Notes: generated from the letters alone by a model not told the origin. DNA of 62,928 nucleotides from Corallococcus sicarius (GCF_003611735.1 NZ_RAWG01000013.1:1-62928), one strand, 5' to 3'. Counted from the stretch's first letter, positions 1 to 9,490 are shown. Translations and numbers: made by a program.

Positions 1-75
1 ATCCCCGAGGACGACCCGCGCAACCCCGGCGTCATCGCCGACAACGTGGGCGACAACGTGGGTGACGTGGCCGGC
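1..75 (+). pseudogene. hppA: Fragment of membrane-bound proton/sodium pyrophosphatase (hppA), chimeric with the next sequence
   Basis: Frame 1 reads 25 codons ending [12 protein letters not shown], which is the highly conserved pyrophosphate/Mg-binding signature of membrane-integral pyrophosphatases (normally followed by MGADLFE). The match stops after the final Gly codon near base 75, and the sequence continues as the reverse strand of an unrelated membrane-protein gene. What remains is neither a gene start nor a gene end, so this is an internal fragment. The identity of the 25 codons is clear from the signature. A misassembly or chimeric read at the contig edge is the most likely origin. 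Confidence 0.8.
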
Positions 76-260
76 AGGGCGCGGCCCTTCATCACGACGA
101 GCTCGCCGTTCTCCGTGACGAGGGTGAAGGTGCGGGAGTTGAGCTGGCCCAGGAGGAAGACGACGCCGCCGCCCAGGCCGAGGATGACGAGGAAGACGAG
201 CAGGCGGGTGAAGGTGCGACGCGCCCGGTAGCCGAAACCCTGGGGTGAATTCGTGGTCAT
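76..260 (-). CDS. N-terminal part of a single-pass membrane protein, broken at the contig edge
   Basis: The ATG at 258-260 is preceded on the minus strand by GGAGGG about 8 bases upstream, a good ribosome-binding site. The protein begins [17 protein letters not shown] and has one strongly hydrophobic segment at about residues 20-41 ([19 protein letters not shown]), then a soluble part beginning near residue 43. About 62 residues are present before the frame runs into the hppA fragment at the junction near base 75. It is divergent from the coiled-coil gene at 388, so the two share a ~130-bp intergenic region. An N-terminal anchor followed by a periplasmic domain is the visible topology; no family can be named from this fragment. 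Confidence 0.65.
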
Positions 261-316
261 GTCGCCTGCCCTCCGGTCGGACGGGCACTTCGCCCGTACT
301 TGTAAGAGCCCTGAAA

Positions 317-346
317 TTGGGACCTCTCTTCCCCAGACGCTACAAT
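317..346 (+). promoter_or_regulatory. Candidate sigma-70-type promoter of the coiled-coil gene
   Basis: TTGGGA at 317-322 and TACAAT at 341-346 are separated by 18 bases, 4/6 and 5/6 matches to the -35 and -10 consensus. Transcription would start near 353, about 35 bases before the ATG at 388. No clear Shine-Dalgarno sequence precedes that ATG. Confidence 0.45.
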
Positions 347-387
347 TCCCGCCCCCCGGGAACACATTGCAATCTACCTTTCGTCGG

Positions 388-3300
388 ATGGGGCCCAGCG
401 AGCTGCTGCCCCGCTACATCTTCGCGGAGAGCCTGTTCGCGCGCCGTCGCGTGCTCGAGGTCGATGCCGTGGCCTCCACGGGGGGCGAGAGCGCGCGCTT
501 TCTCGTGGAGCGGGGGGCGCGCACGGTGGTGGCGTGCGACGCGGACGTGGCGGCGGTGGAGGCGGCGCAGAAGGCCCATGCGCACCCGCAGCTGAGGTTC
601 CGCGCCAACATCTACGACGACCTGGAGCCGGCGAGCTTCGACCTGGTGATGGTGACGGACCTGGCGCCGTACGTGCGCGCGCCGGAGCTGCTGGCGGAGC
701 TGGCGCGGCTGGTGGCGCGGCAGGGCTTCCTGGTGGGCGGCCTGCGCAACCTCGCGGGCCTCGCGCTGCCGCAGTTGATGGACCCGGACGAGGACGTGCC
801 GCCCATGTACGGGCAGCTGCTCGACGCGCTGTCGGCGCACTTCCCGCATGTGGAGGTGGCCACGCAGTCGCCGGTGCTGGGCTACCAGCTCGCGTTCGAG
901 CGCGGGGACGGGTTGCAGGTGGACGGCTCGCTCGTGCGGCACAGCGAGGCAGCGTACTTCGTGGTGATGGCGGGGATGGATCCGGCGCGGGTGGTGGACC
1001 CCACATGGGTGCAGCTGCCGCCGGAGCCGCTGGCCTTCACGCGCGGGAAGCTGGATGAGGTCGCCGCCCGGGCGAAGACGTGGGAGGAGCGGGCGGGACG
1101 GCTGAAGGACGCGGTGTCCAAGCTGCGCGCGGAGGTGGGCGACCGGGAGGCGGAGGTCGTCGCGCTGAAGCCAGCGCTCGAGGGGGCGCGGCAGGACATC
1201 GCGCGGCTGACGGCACAGCTGGAGCAGGCGCGGGGCACGGTGGAGTCCGCGCGCGAGCGGGACGACCTGAGCAGCCGGCTGCGGCGGCGTGAACTGGAGT
1301 TGCAGGTCGCGACGGAGCGCATCGCGGACGCGGACCGGCGGCTGACGGCGCAGCGGTTGGAGGTGGAGGCCGCGCAGCGCGCGCAGGCGGACGCCGGGGT
1401 GCAGGCGCTGGCGGCGCAGGAGGCGCTGCGGCTGGAGCGGGCGCGGCGCGACGAGACGGCGACGTCGTTGGAGGAGTCTCGCGAGCGGCTGACGCAGGCC
1501 TACACCGAGCTGCGCACGCTCCAGGACGAGCTGGGGACGCTGCGCATCGACCGGGAGCGGGACCGGCTGGCGGCGGAGCGCGCGCTGGATGGGGCCGAGG
1601 ACCGGCGCCGGCAGGCCGAGGCGGCGCGCGAGCGGGAGCTGCGGATCGCGGAGCAGTACTCGGGTGCCCTGGCGGCGGTGGAGCACCTGAAGGCGGAGCT
1701 GGCCCGGGCGCAGGACACGGCGCGCTCCGCGGGCGACGCGGTGCCGGTGAAGGAAGCGGAGCTGGCGCGCGCGCGCCGGGAACTCGCCGAGGCCCAGCAG
1801 CGGATGCACTCCGCCGAAGGGGCGCGCAAGGATGCGGAAGCGCGGCTCACGGAGCGCGAGGCCGGACTGCGGGGGCTGGAGACGGAGCTGGCCGCGGGGC
1901 GCGAGTCGGAAGCCCGGTTGCGGCAGGAACTGGAAGGACGGATCCAGGGCGAGGCGGCGGCCCGGGCGCTGGCGGCGCGGTTGGAGGAGGCGCTCCATTC
2001 CGCGGGGCAGCGGCTGGAGGTGCTGGAGGCGGAGCAGAAGCGGGTCGAGTCCGCGCAGCAGGCGGCGGGGCAGCGCCTGGCCGCGGCGGAGACAGAGCGC
2101 GTCCGGGTGGAGGCCGCGCTCGTGCAGGCCATCGACGCGGAGCGGGGTCAGGCGCAGGCCCGGTTGGAGGAGGCGCTGGCGGAGGCCCGTGCCGAGGCCA
2201 ACGAGCGGGTGACGAACGCGCTGGCCGCGGCGCACTCCGACGCGGATTCACGGCAGGAGCGCGCGCTGGCGGAGGCGCGCGAGCAGGAGGAGGCGCGGCT
2301 CGCGCAGGCACTGGCGGACGCGGAGGCCGAGCGGACGCAATCCGTTGAGCGGATCCGCGCGGAGGAAGAAGCGCGGCTCGCGCAGGCACTGGCGGACGCG
2401 GAGGCCGAGCGGACGCAAGCCGTTGCGCGGATCCGGGCGGAGGAAGAAGCGCGGCTCGCGCGTGCCCTTGAGGATGCGGAGGCCGAGCGTCAGCGGGTGC
2501 TTGCTGAGGCGGAAGCGCGGCATGCGCTGGCGTTGGCGGAAGCCGAGGCGCAGCGCACGCGGGTTCGTAGCGAGACCGAGGCCGAACGGGATGAAGCGCT
2601 CGCGCGGGCACTGGCTGACGCGGAGGCTCGGCGGGCGCAGGCGCTCATGGAGGCTCGCGCGGAAGCCGACGCGGAAGTGGCCCGTGTCCGCGTGGAGACG
2701 GAGGCGTTGCTGGCCTCGCGGCTCGAGGACGCTGAATCGCGTGCGGCCCGTGCTCTTGAGGAAACGGAGGCTCGTGCAGCGCAGGCCCGTGCGGAGGCGG
2801 AGGCCCGTGCGGCCCAGTCGCTTGCGGACGTGGAGGCTCGTGCGGCTCAGGCCCTTGTGGATGCGGAGGCTCGTGCAGCGCAGGCCCGTGCGGAGGTGGA
2901 GGCGCGTGCGGCCCAGGAACTCGCGGACGCTCGTGCGGTGGCGGAGGCCCAGCGGGTCCGTGAGCTTGAGGACGCGGCGGCACTGGCGGCCCGTGCTCTC
3001 GTGGAGGCCGAAGTCCGTGCGGCTCAGGCTCTTGCGGACGTGCGCGCGGAGGCGGAGGCCCGGGTGGCCCAGGTCCTCGCGGATGCTCGGGCCGAGTCGA
3101 GTGGCCAGACGGAGCAGGTGCTCGCGAGCGTTCGTGCCGAGGCCGCGGCACGGCTTGCCCAGGGGCTCCAGGACGCTCGTGACGAAGCGGATGCGCGTCT
3201 TGCGCAGGCCCATGAGGAAGCGGAGACCCTTCGACAGTCCCTCTCCGAAGCCCGCGATGCGCTGGCCCGTGAGGTGTGGGAACACGGTGCCCGGCTCGCG

Positions 3301-6300
3301 GAGTCGAACCAGGCCCATGAAGAGGCCGTGCGTCAGAACGCACAGCTGGAGGCCTCCCTCCAGTCCCTGCGCCAGGAACTGACCGACGCGGAAGCCCTGA
3401 CGACGCTCGTCCAGGACGACCTGACGCGGGAGCAGCAGGCGCGGGCCGCTGCCCAGGCCGGGCTCCAGGCCACGCAGGCGAAGCTGGACGCCGTCGAACA
3501 GTCGCTCGCCACCGAACTCGAAGCCCTCGCGGCGGAGCGCGGCCAGCGGCAGGCGGTGGAGACGGCGCTGGGCTCCGCGCAGGAAGAGCTGCGTTCAGCT
3601 CAGGAGGCCCTGGCGCGGATCCAGGAGTCGCTGCTCTCCGAACAGGAGCGCGGCGCACGGTGGGAAGCGGCGCTGGCCGACACGCAGGCCCAGTTGATCT
3701 CGGAGCGTGAGCAGCAGGCCCGCGCGCAGGCGGCCCTCGCGAACGTGCAGGAGTCGCTGGACGCCGAGCGTGCCCTGCGCACCCGGCTGGAGGGTTCGGC
3801 GTCCTCGTGGACCGAGGCGCAGAGCGCGCTGGAGGCGGACCGGCTCCGGTTGGATACCGCGCTGGGCGTCGCTCGCACGGTCCTGGAGGAGGAGCGCTCG
3901 CAACGCGTCCGCCTGGAAGAGTCGCTCGCGCGGCTCAAGGAAGACTCCGCGGCGGCGCTCGATGAAGAGCGGTCGCTGCGGACGAAGGCAGGGGAGGCGC
4001 TCGCCTCGGCCCAGGCCGCGCTCGACGAAGAGCGCGACCTGCGCGCCCGTGCCGAAACCACGCTCACCTCGACGAGCGACGCCCGGGCCCTGCTCGAAGC
4101 GGAGCTGACGACGGACCGCGCAGCGAGGCTGTCCACCGAGGCCGCGTTCGAGCACACGCGTCAGACCTTGATGGAGGTCCAGACCGCCTTCACCGAAGCG
4201 CAGCGCGCGAATGAAGCCGCGTCGCTGACGCACGCTGCGGCACTGGCGACCGCTGAGGAAGAAGCGCGGGTGCGCGCCCTGGAGGTGGTGGAACTCCGCG
4301 CCACGTTGACGGAAGCGAAGCAGGCGCAGGAGTCGCAGGACCTGGCGCTTCGGGAGCTGCGCGCGGAACTCACCGAGGCGCGAAGGTCCGAAGTGGAGGC
4401 CCTGTCCTCGTTGGACGAGGCCCGCACGCAGGCGGCACAGGAGCGCGTCGCTGCCCAGGCCCGTGACGAAGCCCTTCGCGCGAGCCTGGATCAACAGCAG
4501 GCACAGCTCGCTTCCGAAACCGCGCGTCGCGCCGAACTGGAAGCGACGCTCACGGACGCCGAGTCCCGTTACACGGCCGAGGCCGCACGCCTCTCCGTGA
4601 TGCAGCAGGCCCTCGCGGACGCCGAAGCCCGACGTGCCTCCGAAATCGCGCGGCTGGCCTCACTGGAACAGGCGCTCGCGGAGGCCGAAGCCCGACAGGC
4701 CGCGGAGTCCCTGCGCCGCGCCGAACTGGAAGCGTCGTTGCAGGAGGCCGAAGGCCGCCGTGCCTCCGAGACCGCGCGCCTCGCCGCGTTGGAGCAATCG
4801 CTCGCGGAGGCCGAGGCCCGCCAGTCCGCCGAGACCGCGCGCCACGCCGAACTCGAAGCGTCGTTGAAGGACGCCGAAGCCCGGATGGCCTCCGAAGCCG
4901 CGCGCCTCTCCACGTTGGAGCAGGCGCTGTCGGCGGCGGAGAAGCGCTACGCCTCCGAGACCGCGCGCCGCGCCGAACTGGAAGCCTCGTTGACGGAGGT
5001 GGAGTTCCGACTCGCCGCCGAGACCGCGAACCTGGAGGCGCTGGAGGGCTCGCTCGCGCAGGCGGAGGCCCGGCTCGCGGAGGGCACCGGTTCCCTGGAC
5101 GCCGCGCGCGAGGCCGAGGCACGGGCCGCACGTCTCACGGAGATCCTGGCCGCGCGCGAGCAGGAGTTGCGCGAGGCCGGTGCGCTGCGGGTCTCCATGG
5201 AAGCGCAGCGGGAGGGCGCGCTCTCCCGTGCCGAAGGTCAGCAGCAGGAGCTGGAAGAGATCCGCGAACAGCTCGCGCTGAAGGAGCAGGAGCTGACGAC
5301 CCTCCGCGCGGACACGGTCCGACTGGGCGCCGCGCACCAGGAGATGATGCGCCTGGGCTCCGAGCTGCAACGCGCGCACGCCGCGCTGCATGAGCGGGGA
5401 CAGCAGGTCGGCCGGCTGGAGGCGGAGCTGGTGGACGCCAGCGACCGGCTCGCCGCCACGCGCGAACATGCGGAGCTCCTCGTGGTGCAGTTGGAGACCG
5501 CGCGGCGCTTCGCGGGCAAGGCCACGAACCTGGAGTCCTCGCTCGAAGCCCTGCGCTCCGAACTGGACACCGCACGCGCCGACGCAGCCCGACTCACCGA
5601 GTCCGCCCGAGCCGAGAACGAGCGCGCAGCCGCACTGGAGCAGCAGCTCGCGCAATCCGCCGCCGAGCGCGAAGCCTCGCTCGCCGAGGTCACGGCCCAG
5701 GCCCGCGCGGCGCAGGAAGCCCTGGAGTCGCGGCTCGCGGAAACCCTCGCGCTCGCGAGCACCGAGAAGGCGGAGCTGGAGGTCCGCCTCGCGGAGGTCA
5801 CCGCGCAGGCCGATACAGAGAAGGCGGAGCTCGAAGTCCGGCTCGCCGAGGCCCTCGCGAACGCCGGCACGGACAAGGCGGAGCTGGAAGTGCGCCTCTC
5901 CGAAATCACGGCGCAGGCCGACACGGAGAAGGCCGCCATCGAGGCCCGCCTCGAAGAGGTCACCACCCGCGCGGACAGGGAGCGGGCCGACCTGGAAGCC
6001 CGGCTCGCGGACCTCGCCGCACAGGCGGAGGCCGGAAGGTCCGCGAACGACGTCCGGCTCGCCGAAGCCCTGGCGCGCGCCGCGACGGAGCAGGCCGACC
6101 TGGAAGCCCGCCTGTCGCAGTCCACCGAACAGGCTCGCGAAGCCCTCGCGGCGCTGGAGGCCCGGCTCGCCGCCTCGCTCGCGGAGGCCCGGACCCAACA
6201 GGCCGCGCTGGAGTCCCGCGTGGCCTCCCTGTCCCAGACCGCCGCCGACGCCGAGGCCCACGCGCGCCGCGCGGACTCCGAACGCGAACGCCTCCAGTCC

Positions 6301-6729
6301 GACCTGACCGTCGCCCGCGCCGCCCGCGTCCGGTTGGAGGGCCGCGCCACCACGCTGGAGACCGCGGCCGCGGACGCCGCCCGCCTGCTGGACGCCGAGC
6401 GTGCCGAACGCGACCAGCTCGCCGCGCGCATCCGCGACCAGCAGGCCCGGCTCGAAACGCTGCAGACGGAGCGCGAGACGCTGGTCCAGGCCCTGGAGGA
6501 GGCGAAGGCGTCCACCGCCCAGCCCCCCGAGGACGTGCTGGAGATGGCCGCCGAGATGGAGGTCCTCCAGGCGCACGTCGAGACCATGCAGGACCAGCTC
6601 GCCGCCCAGGAGGCGGAGCTGGCCGAACTGCGCCGCGCCAGCACCCCCGCCGCCCCCAGCGCCTCGCGCCGGGTCATGCCCGCCCTGGACGTTCCGCCCC
6701 CGTCCAAGAAGGTCGGCGAGCGCGAATAA
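388..6729 (+). CDS. Giant methyltransferase-like / coiled-coil protein (2113 aa)
   Basis: Residues about 1-210 resemble a class I SAM-methyltransferase fold: a glycine-containing first strand (VLEVDAVASTGGESARFL), an acidic residue after the second strand (VVACDADV) and a later FDLVMVTDLAP segment. From about residue 230 to the C-terminus the protein is almost entirely Ala/Glu/Arg/Leu-rich coiled coil. Several periodicities are visible: 26-residue repeats (around 2281-2460), 11-residue repeats (2770-2934), 21-residue repeats (about 4500-5050) and 18-residue repeats (about 5755-6240). The end is a short Pro/Ser-rich tail. The open frame extends upstream to 253, but ATG 388 follows the promoter-like region and starts the recognisable domain. 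Large coiled-coil proteins with N-terminal signalling or pseudo-enzyme domains are known in myxobacterial polarity and motility (AglZ, FrzS), but this is neither, because it lacks a receiver domain. Function is unknown; a structural or scaffold role is inference. Confidence 0.85.
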   Translation: MGPSELLPRYIFAESLFARRRVLEVDAVASTGGESARFLVERGARTVVACDADVAAVEAAQKAHAHPQLRFRANIYDDLEPASFDLVMVTDLAPYVRAPELLAELARLVARQGFLVGGLRNLAGLALPQLMDPDEDVPPMYGQLLDALSAHFPHVEVATQSPVLGYQLAFERGDGLQVDGSLVRHSEAAYFVVMAGMDPARVVDPTWVQLPPEPLAFTRGKLDEVAARAKTWEERAGRLKDAVSKLRAEVGDREAEVVALKPALEGARQDIARLTAQLEQARGTVESARERDDLSSRLRRRELELQVATERIADADRRLTAQRLEVEAAQRAQADAGVQALAAQEALRLERARRDETATSLEESRERLTQAYTELRTLQDELGTLRIDRERDRLAAERALDGAEDRRRQAEAARERELRIAEQYSGALAAVEHLKAELARAQDTARSAGDAVPVKEAELARARRELAEAQQRMHSAEGARKDAEARLTEREAGLRGLETELAAGRESEARLRQELEGRIQGEAAARALAARLEEALHSAGQRLEVLEAEQKRVESAQQAAGQRLAAAETERVRVEAALVQAIDAERGQAQARLEEALAEARAEANERVTNALAAAHSDADSRQERALAEAREQEEARLAQALADAEAERTQSVERIRAEEEARLAQALADAEAERTQAVARIRAEEEARLARALEDAEAERQRVLAEAEARHALALAEAEAQRTRVRSETEAERDEALARALADAEARRAQALMEARAEADAEVARVRVETEALLASRLEDAESRAARALEETEARAAQARAEAEARAAQSLADVEARAAQALVDAEARAAQARAEVEARAAQELADARAVAEAQRVRELEDAAALAARALVEAEVRAAQALADVRAEAEARVAQVLADARAESSGQTEQVLASVRAEAAARLAQGLQDARDEADARLAQAHEEAETLRQSLSEARDALAREVWEHGARLAESNQAHEEAVRQNAQLEASLQSLRQELTDAEALTTLVQDDLTREQQARAAAQAGLQATQAKLDAVEQSLATELEALAAERGQRQAVETALGSAQEELRSAQEALARIQESLLSEQERGARWEAALADTQAQLISEREQQARAQAALANVQESLDAERALRTRLEGSASSWTEAQSALEADRLRLDTALGVARTVLEEERSQRVRLEESLARLKEDSAAALDEERSLRTKAGEALASAQAALDEERDLRARAETTLTSTSDARALLEAELTTDRAARLSTEAAFEHTRQTLMEVQTAFTEAQRANEAASLTHAAALATAEEEARVRALEVVELRATLTEAKQAQESQDLALRELRAELTEARRSEVEALSSLDEARTQAAQERVAAQARDEALRASLDQQQAQLASETARRAELEATLTDAESRYTAEAARLSVMQQALADAEARRASEIARLASLEQALAEAEARQAAESLRRAELEASLQEAEGRRASETARLAALEQSLAEAEARQSAETARHAELEASLKDAEARMASEAARLSTLEQALSAAEKRYASETARRAELEASLTEVEFRLAAETANLEALEGSLAQAEARLAEGTGSLDAAREAEARAARLTEILAAREQELREAGALRVSMEAQREGALSRAEGQQQELEEIREQLALKEQELTTLRADTVRLGAAHQEMMRLGSELQRAHAALHERGQQVGRLEAELVDASDRLAATREHAELLVVQLETARRFAGKATNLESSLEALRSELDTARADAARLTESARAENERAAALEQQLAQSAAEREASLAEVTAQARAAQEALESRLAETLALASTEKAELEVRLAEVTAQADTEKAELEVRLAEALANAGTDKAELEVRLSEITAQADTEKAAIEARLEEVTTRADRERADLEARLADLAAQAEAGRSANDVRLAEALARAATEQADLEARLSQSTEQAREALAALEARLAASLAEARTQQAALESRVASLSQTAADAEAHARRADSERERLQSDLTVARAARVRLEGRATTLETAAADAARLLDAERAERDQLAARIRDQQARLETLQTERETLVQALEEAKASTAQPPEDVLEMAAEMEVLQAHVETMQDQLAAQEAELAELRRASTPAAPSASRRVMPALDVPPPSKKVGERE
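2281..2460 (+). repeat. 78-bp near-identical direct repeat inside the coiled-coil gene
   Basis: Two consecutive units, starting near 2296 and 2374, are almost identical at the DNA level and encode a 26-residue unit (RIRAEEEARLAQALADAEAE then RTQ). A degraded third unit starts near 2449. Near-identity of synonymous positions suggests a recent tandem duplication or expansion in the coding region. Confidence 0.75.
2770..2934 (+). repeat. Five tandem 33-bp units encoding 11-residue (hendecad) repeats
   Basis: Consecutive units read ARAAQARAEAE, ARAAQSLADVE, ARAAQALVDAE, ARAAQARAEVE and ARAAQELADAR. An 11-residue period is typical of nearly straight or right-handed coiled coils, unlike the heptad period elsewhere in the protein. 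Confidence 0.8.
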
Positions 6730-6753
6730 AAGGGGCCGTCTAGACTTATCCCC

Positions 6754-7605
6754 GTGGACGCAAGCGAGCGCATCTTCAAGTACCACGGTCTGGGCAACGA
6801 CTTCGTCGTCCTGGACCGTCGCGGCACGGGCGTGGACATCGACGCGGAGCAGTCGCGCTGGCTGTGTGACAGGCGCCGGGGCATCGGTGGCGACGGGGTG
6901 CTGGCCCTCCTGCCTTCAACCCGCGGTGTCGCGCGCATGGTCGTCCACAACTCCGACGGCAGCGTCGCGGAGATGTGCGGCAACGGCCTGCGCTGTGCGG
7001 TGAAGTACCTGGTGGATCACTCCAGCGACCACCCCGCGACCATCGACGTGGAGACGGGCGCGGGCGTGCTCTCCTGCAAGCCCGGCTACGGCGACGGCGG
7101 TGTGGTGGGCGTGGACATCTCCATGGGCGCGGCGCGGCTGGTGGCGGCGAACCTGCCTTCGGGGACGACGGGGCAGCCCTTCGTGGATGCGCCAGTGCCC
7201 GGCCACGCGGACCTGCACGGCACCGCCGTCAACATGGGCAACCCGCACCTGGTCCTCCTGGACCAGCCCCTGGAGGCCGCCGAGCGCCTGGGCCCCGTCC
7301 TGGAGCGCCACCCGGCCTTCCCGGACCGCACCAACGTGGAATTCGTGCGCGTGGATGAGGACGGCCTCACCGTCGTCGTCTGGGAGCGGGGCTGTGGCCT
7401 CACCCAGGCGTGCGGCACGGGCGCGTGCGCCTCCGCGGTGGCGGCGGTGCTGGGCAAGCGGTTGCCAGCGAATGCCTGGCTGCGCGTCACGCTGCCGGGC
7501 GGCGACCTGCGCATCCGCGTTCCGGACGACCTGTCCGACATCCGACTCCGCGGTCCGGTGGCCTTCGTCTTCGAAGGCGTTGTAGCCCTTCCAAGGGCCC
7601 GATAA
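6754..7605 (+). CDS. dapF: Diaminopimelate epimerase
   Basis: DapF interconverts LL- and meso-diaminopimelate in lysine and peptidoglycan precursor synthesis, using two cysteines as acid and base. Both are visible: Cys75 in EMCGNGLRC and Cys220 in GCGLTQACGTGACA. The N-terminal FKYHGLGNDFVV and the NMGNPHLV segment are also typical. At 283 aa the length fits the family. It starts with GTG at 6754, only 24 bases after the coiled-coil gene stops, so the two may be cotranscribed; the product itself is a cytoplasmic housekeeping enzyme unrelated to that protein. Confidence 0.97.
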   Translation: MDASERIFKYHGLGNDFVVLDRRGTGVDIDAEQSRWLCDRRRGIGGDGVLALLPSTRGVARMVVHNSDGSVAEMCGNGLRCAVKYLVDHSSDHPATIDVETGAGVLSCKPGYGDGGVVGVDISMGAARLVAANLPSGTTGQPFVDAPVPGHADLHGTAVNMGNPHLVLLDQPLEAAERLGPVLERHPAFPDRTNVEFVRVDEDGLTVVVWERGCGLTQACGTGACASAVAAVLGKRLPANAWLRVTLPGGDLRIRVPDDLSDIRLRGPVAFVFEGVVALPRAR

Positions 7606-7639
7606 CCTTCGGGATTCCTCCCTCCTTCCCCCGAGTGCC

Positions 7640-9490
7640 GTGGCTGGTTCCATCCTCGTCGTCGACGACGACCTGTTCTTCCGACAGCTCGCCATCGATC
7701 TGCTGTCGCGCCGTGGTCACCGGGTGGTGGCCGCGGAGAACGCCACTCGCGCCCTGGAAGAGGTGGCCCGGGCGACGTTCGACCTGGTCCTCACCGACGT
7801 GGTGATGCCCGGCGTGGACGGCTTCGCCCTCACGGCCCGCCTGCGCGAGCGGGACCCGGAGCAGGAGGTCATCCTCGTCAGCCAGCGCACCGACGTGCAG
7901 GGCTCGGAGGTCGCGCTGCGCCTGGGCGTGGCGGACTGCCTCACCAAGCCCATTGAAGAGGCGGACCTGCTGCTCGCGGTGGACCGCGCCATGGAGCGCG
8001 CCCAGCTGCGCCACGAGCGCTCACGGCTCCAGGACGAGAACCTGGAGTTCGCCCGCTTCCACAACCTCCAGCAGCGCTGCCTGGAGCTGTTGTCCCATCC
8101 CGATTTGGAGTGGCTCCAGGAGCGCGTCATCTCCGACCTGGGCGCGGTGTGCGACGCGCAGAGCGCCGCGCTGTGGGTGGTGGACGACCGGGGAGACCTG
8201 GGGCTGCGCTCGTACCGGGGCCTGCTCGACAAGCAGTTCCTGCCGGAGAAGATGAGCCCGGAGGGGCCGCTGTCGCTCCGCCTGCGTGAAGCCCTGCCGT
8301 GGCTCGCGCGCGACGAGCGCTCCACGGTGCTCTACGTGCCGCTGGTGGCTGCGGGCGAGGTGATGGGGCTCGCGCAGTTGTCGGATCCGCTCACCGGCGA
8401 CTTCCGCTCGGAGCACACGCGCGACGCGAAGGTGCTGGCGGACTTCGCCGCGGTGGGCGTGAAGAACGGCCGCAAGCTGCTCGCGCTCCAGCGCCTGGGC
8501 CTGCGCGACCGCGACACCGCCGCGTACAACCTCAGCTACTTCACCGACTACGCCTCCAAGGAGATCTACAAGGCGCGGCGGTACGGGCGCACGTTCTCGC
8601 TGCTCACCTTCAGCATCGACAACCTGCCGCTCGTGCGCGTGCGGCTGGGCGCGTCCGAGGCGAAGAAGGCGGTGCGCGGCATCATCAAGGCGCTCAGCAA
8701 GATCATCCGCGACTCGGACGTCATCGCGAAGGCGAGCGACCAGGAGTTCTACCTCCTGTTGCCGGAGACGGACTTCTTCGGCGCGATGATGTTCGTGCGC
8801 CGCGCCGTGGCGGCGGTGCGTGACGAGCCGGAGGTGCAGGACGTGGAGCAGCGCCTGCCCCTGGCGCTCGTGGGCGGCGCCAGCACCTTCCCCAAGGACG
8901 GGGAGGACTTCGACGAGCTGGTACACCGCTGCCGCCGCCGCATGGACGAGCGCCGCGCGTCGCTCCAGCGCCGGCTGATGCTGGACGGGCTGCCGTTCTG
9001 GGACGAGGTGGACCTGCTGCTGGGCACGCCCAACAGCCCGCGCCTGCCCACGGACGACCGGGCCGAACCCAGCCGCCGGGGCAAGGTGGCGGACGTGCTC
9101 TTCGACGAGCTCCAGGTGGAGATCGCCCGGGAGCTGGTGCGCGACCCGGGCTCGCGCGGGCTGCTCTACGTGGGCGGGCCGGAGATCCGCGCGGACCTGC
9201 CGCTGGCCATTGGCCTGGAGCAGGCGCCGCCGGACCTGTCCTCGCGCATCTACCTGCTGGGCCGGCGCGTGGACCTGGAGTCGCACGCGGCGCTCACGCC
9301 GGTGTTCCTGGAAGGGGACGAACGGGTGGCGCGGCACGAGTTCATCCTCTGGCTGTCGGAGAGCGCGTCGTACGCGCTCATCCAGCGGCGCGGGCGTGGC
9401 GCGACGTGGGGGTTCCACACCTCGGACACCGCGGTGGTGGACGGGCTCATCTCCAAGCTGCAGGCCGAATACGACCTGCAGCCCTACTGA
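7640..9490 (+). CDS. Response regulator with receiver, GAF-like and degenerate GGDEF domains
   Basis: Residues 1-120 are a canonical receiver: acidic pair at D9-D11, phospho-acceptor D53 (LVLTDVVMPG), Ser81 and K103 in LTKP. Residues about 150-285 form a GAF-like sensor (ALWVVDDRGDLGLRSY; VLYVPLVAAGEVMGLAQL). Residues about 295-440 have the layout of a GGDEF diguanylate cyclase, but the signature is ASDQEF at 365-370 instead of GG(D/E)EF, so cyclase activity is unlikely. A C-terminal ~150-residue extension is of unknown type. GTG start at 7640. The next response regulator begins 19 bases after its stop, so the two are probably one operon. Likely role: a phosphorylation-controlled non-catalytic c-di-GMP-like scaffold or effector (inference). 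Confidence 0.85.
   Translation: MAGSILVVDDDLFFRQLAIDLLSRRGHRVVAAENATRALEEVARATFDLVLTDVVMPGVDGFALTARLRERDPEQEVILVSQRTDVQGSEVALRLGVADCLTKPIEEADLLLAVDRAMERAQLRHERSRLQDENLEFARFHNLQQRCLELLSHPDLEWLQERVISDLGAVCDAQSAALWVVDDRGDLGLRSYRGLLDKQFLPEKMSPEGPLSLRLREALPWLARDERSTVLYVPLVAAGEVMGLAQLSDPLTGDFRSEHTRDAKVLADFAAVGVKNGRKLLALQRLGLRDRDTAAYNLSYFTDYASKEIYKARRYGRTFSLLTFSIDNLPLVRVRLGASEAKKAVRGIIKALSKIIRDSDVIAKASDQEFYLLLPETDFFGAMMFVRRAVAAVRDEPEVQDVEQRLPLALVGGASTFPKDGEDFDELVHRCRRRMDERRASLQRRLMLDGLPFWDEVDLLLGTPNSPRLPTDDRAEPSRRGKVADVLFDELQVEIARELVRDPGSRGLLYVGGPEIRADLPLAIGLEQAPPDLSSRIYLLGRRVDLESHAALTPVFLEGDERVARHEFILWLSESASYALIQRRGRGATWGFHTSDTAVVDGLISKLQAEYDLQPY

Noticed and set aside
2281-2934. CRISPR-like or satellite array
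   Set aside because: The repeats are in frame, encode coiled-coil units, lack unique spacers and keep the 3-base codon phase.
4660-6786. 708-codon minus-strand frame opposite the coiled-coil gene
   Set aside because: Low-complexity Gly/Leu/Arg sequence mirroring the Ala/Glu/Arg repeats of the real gene; no ribosome-binding site.
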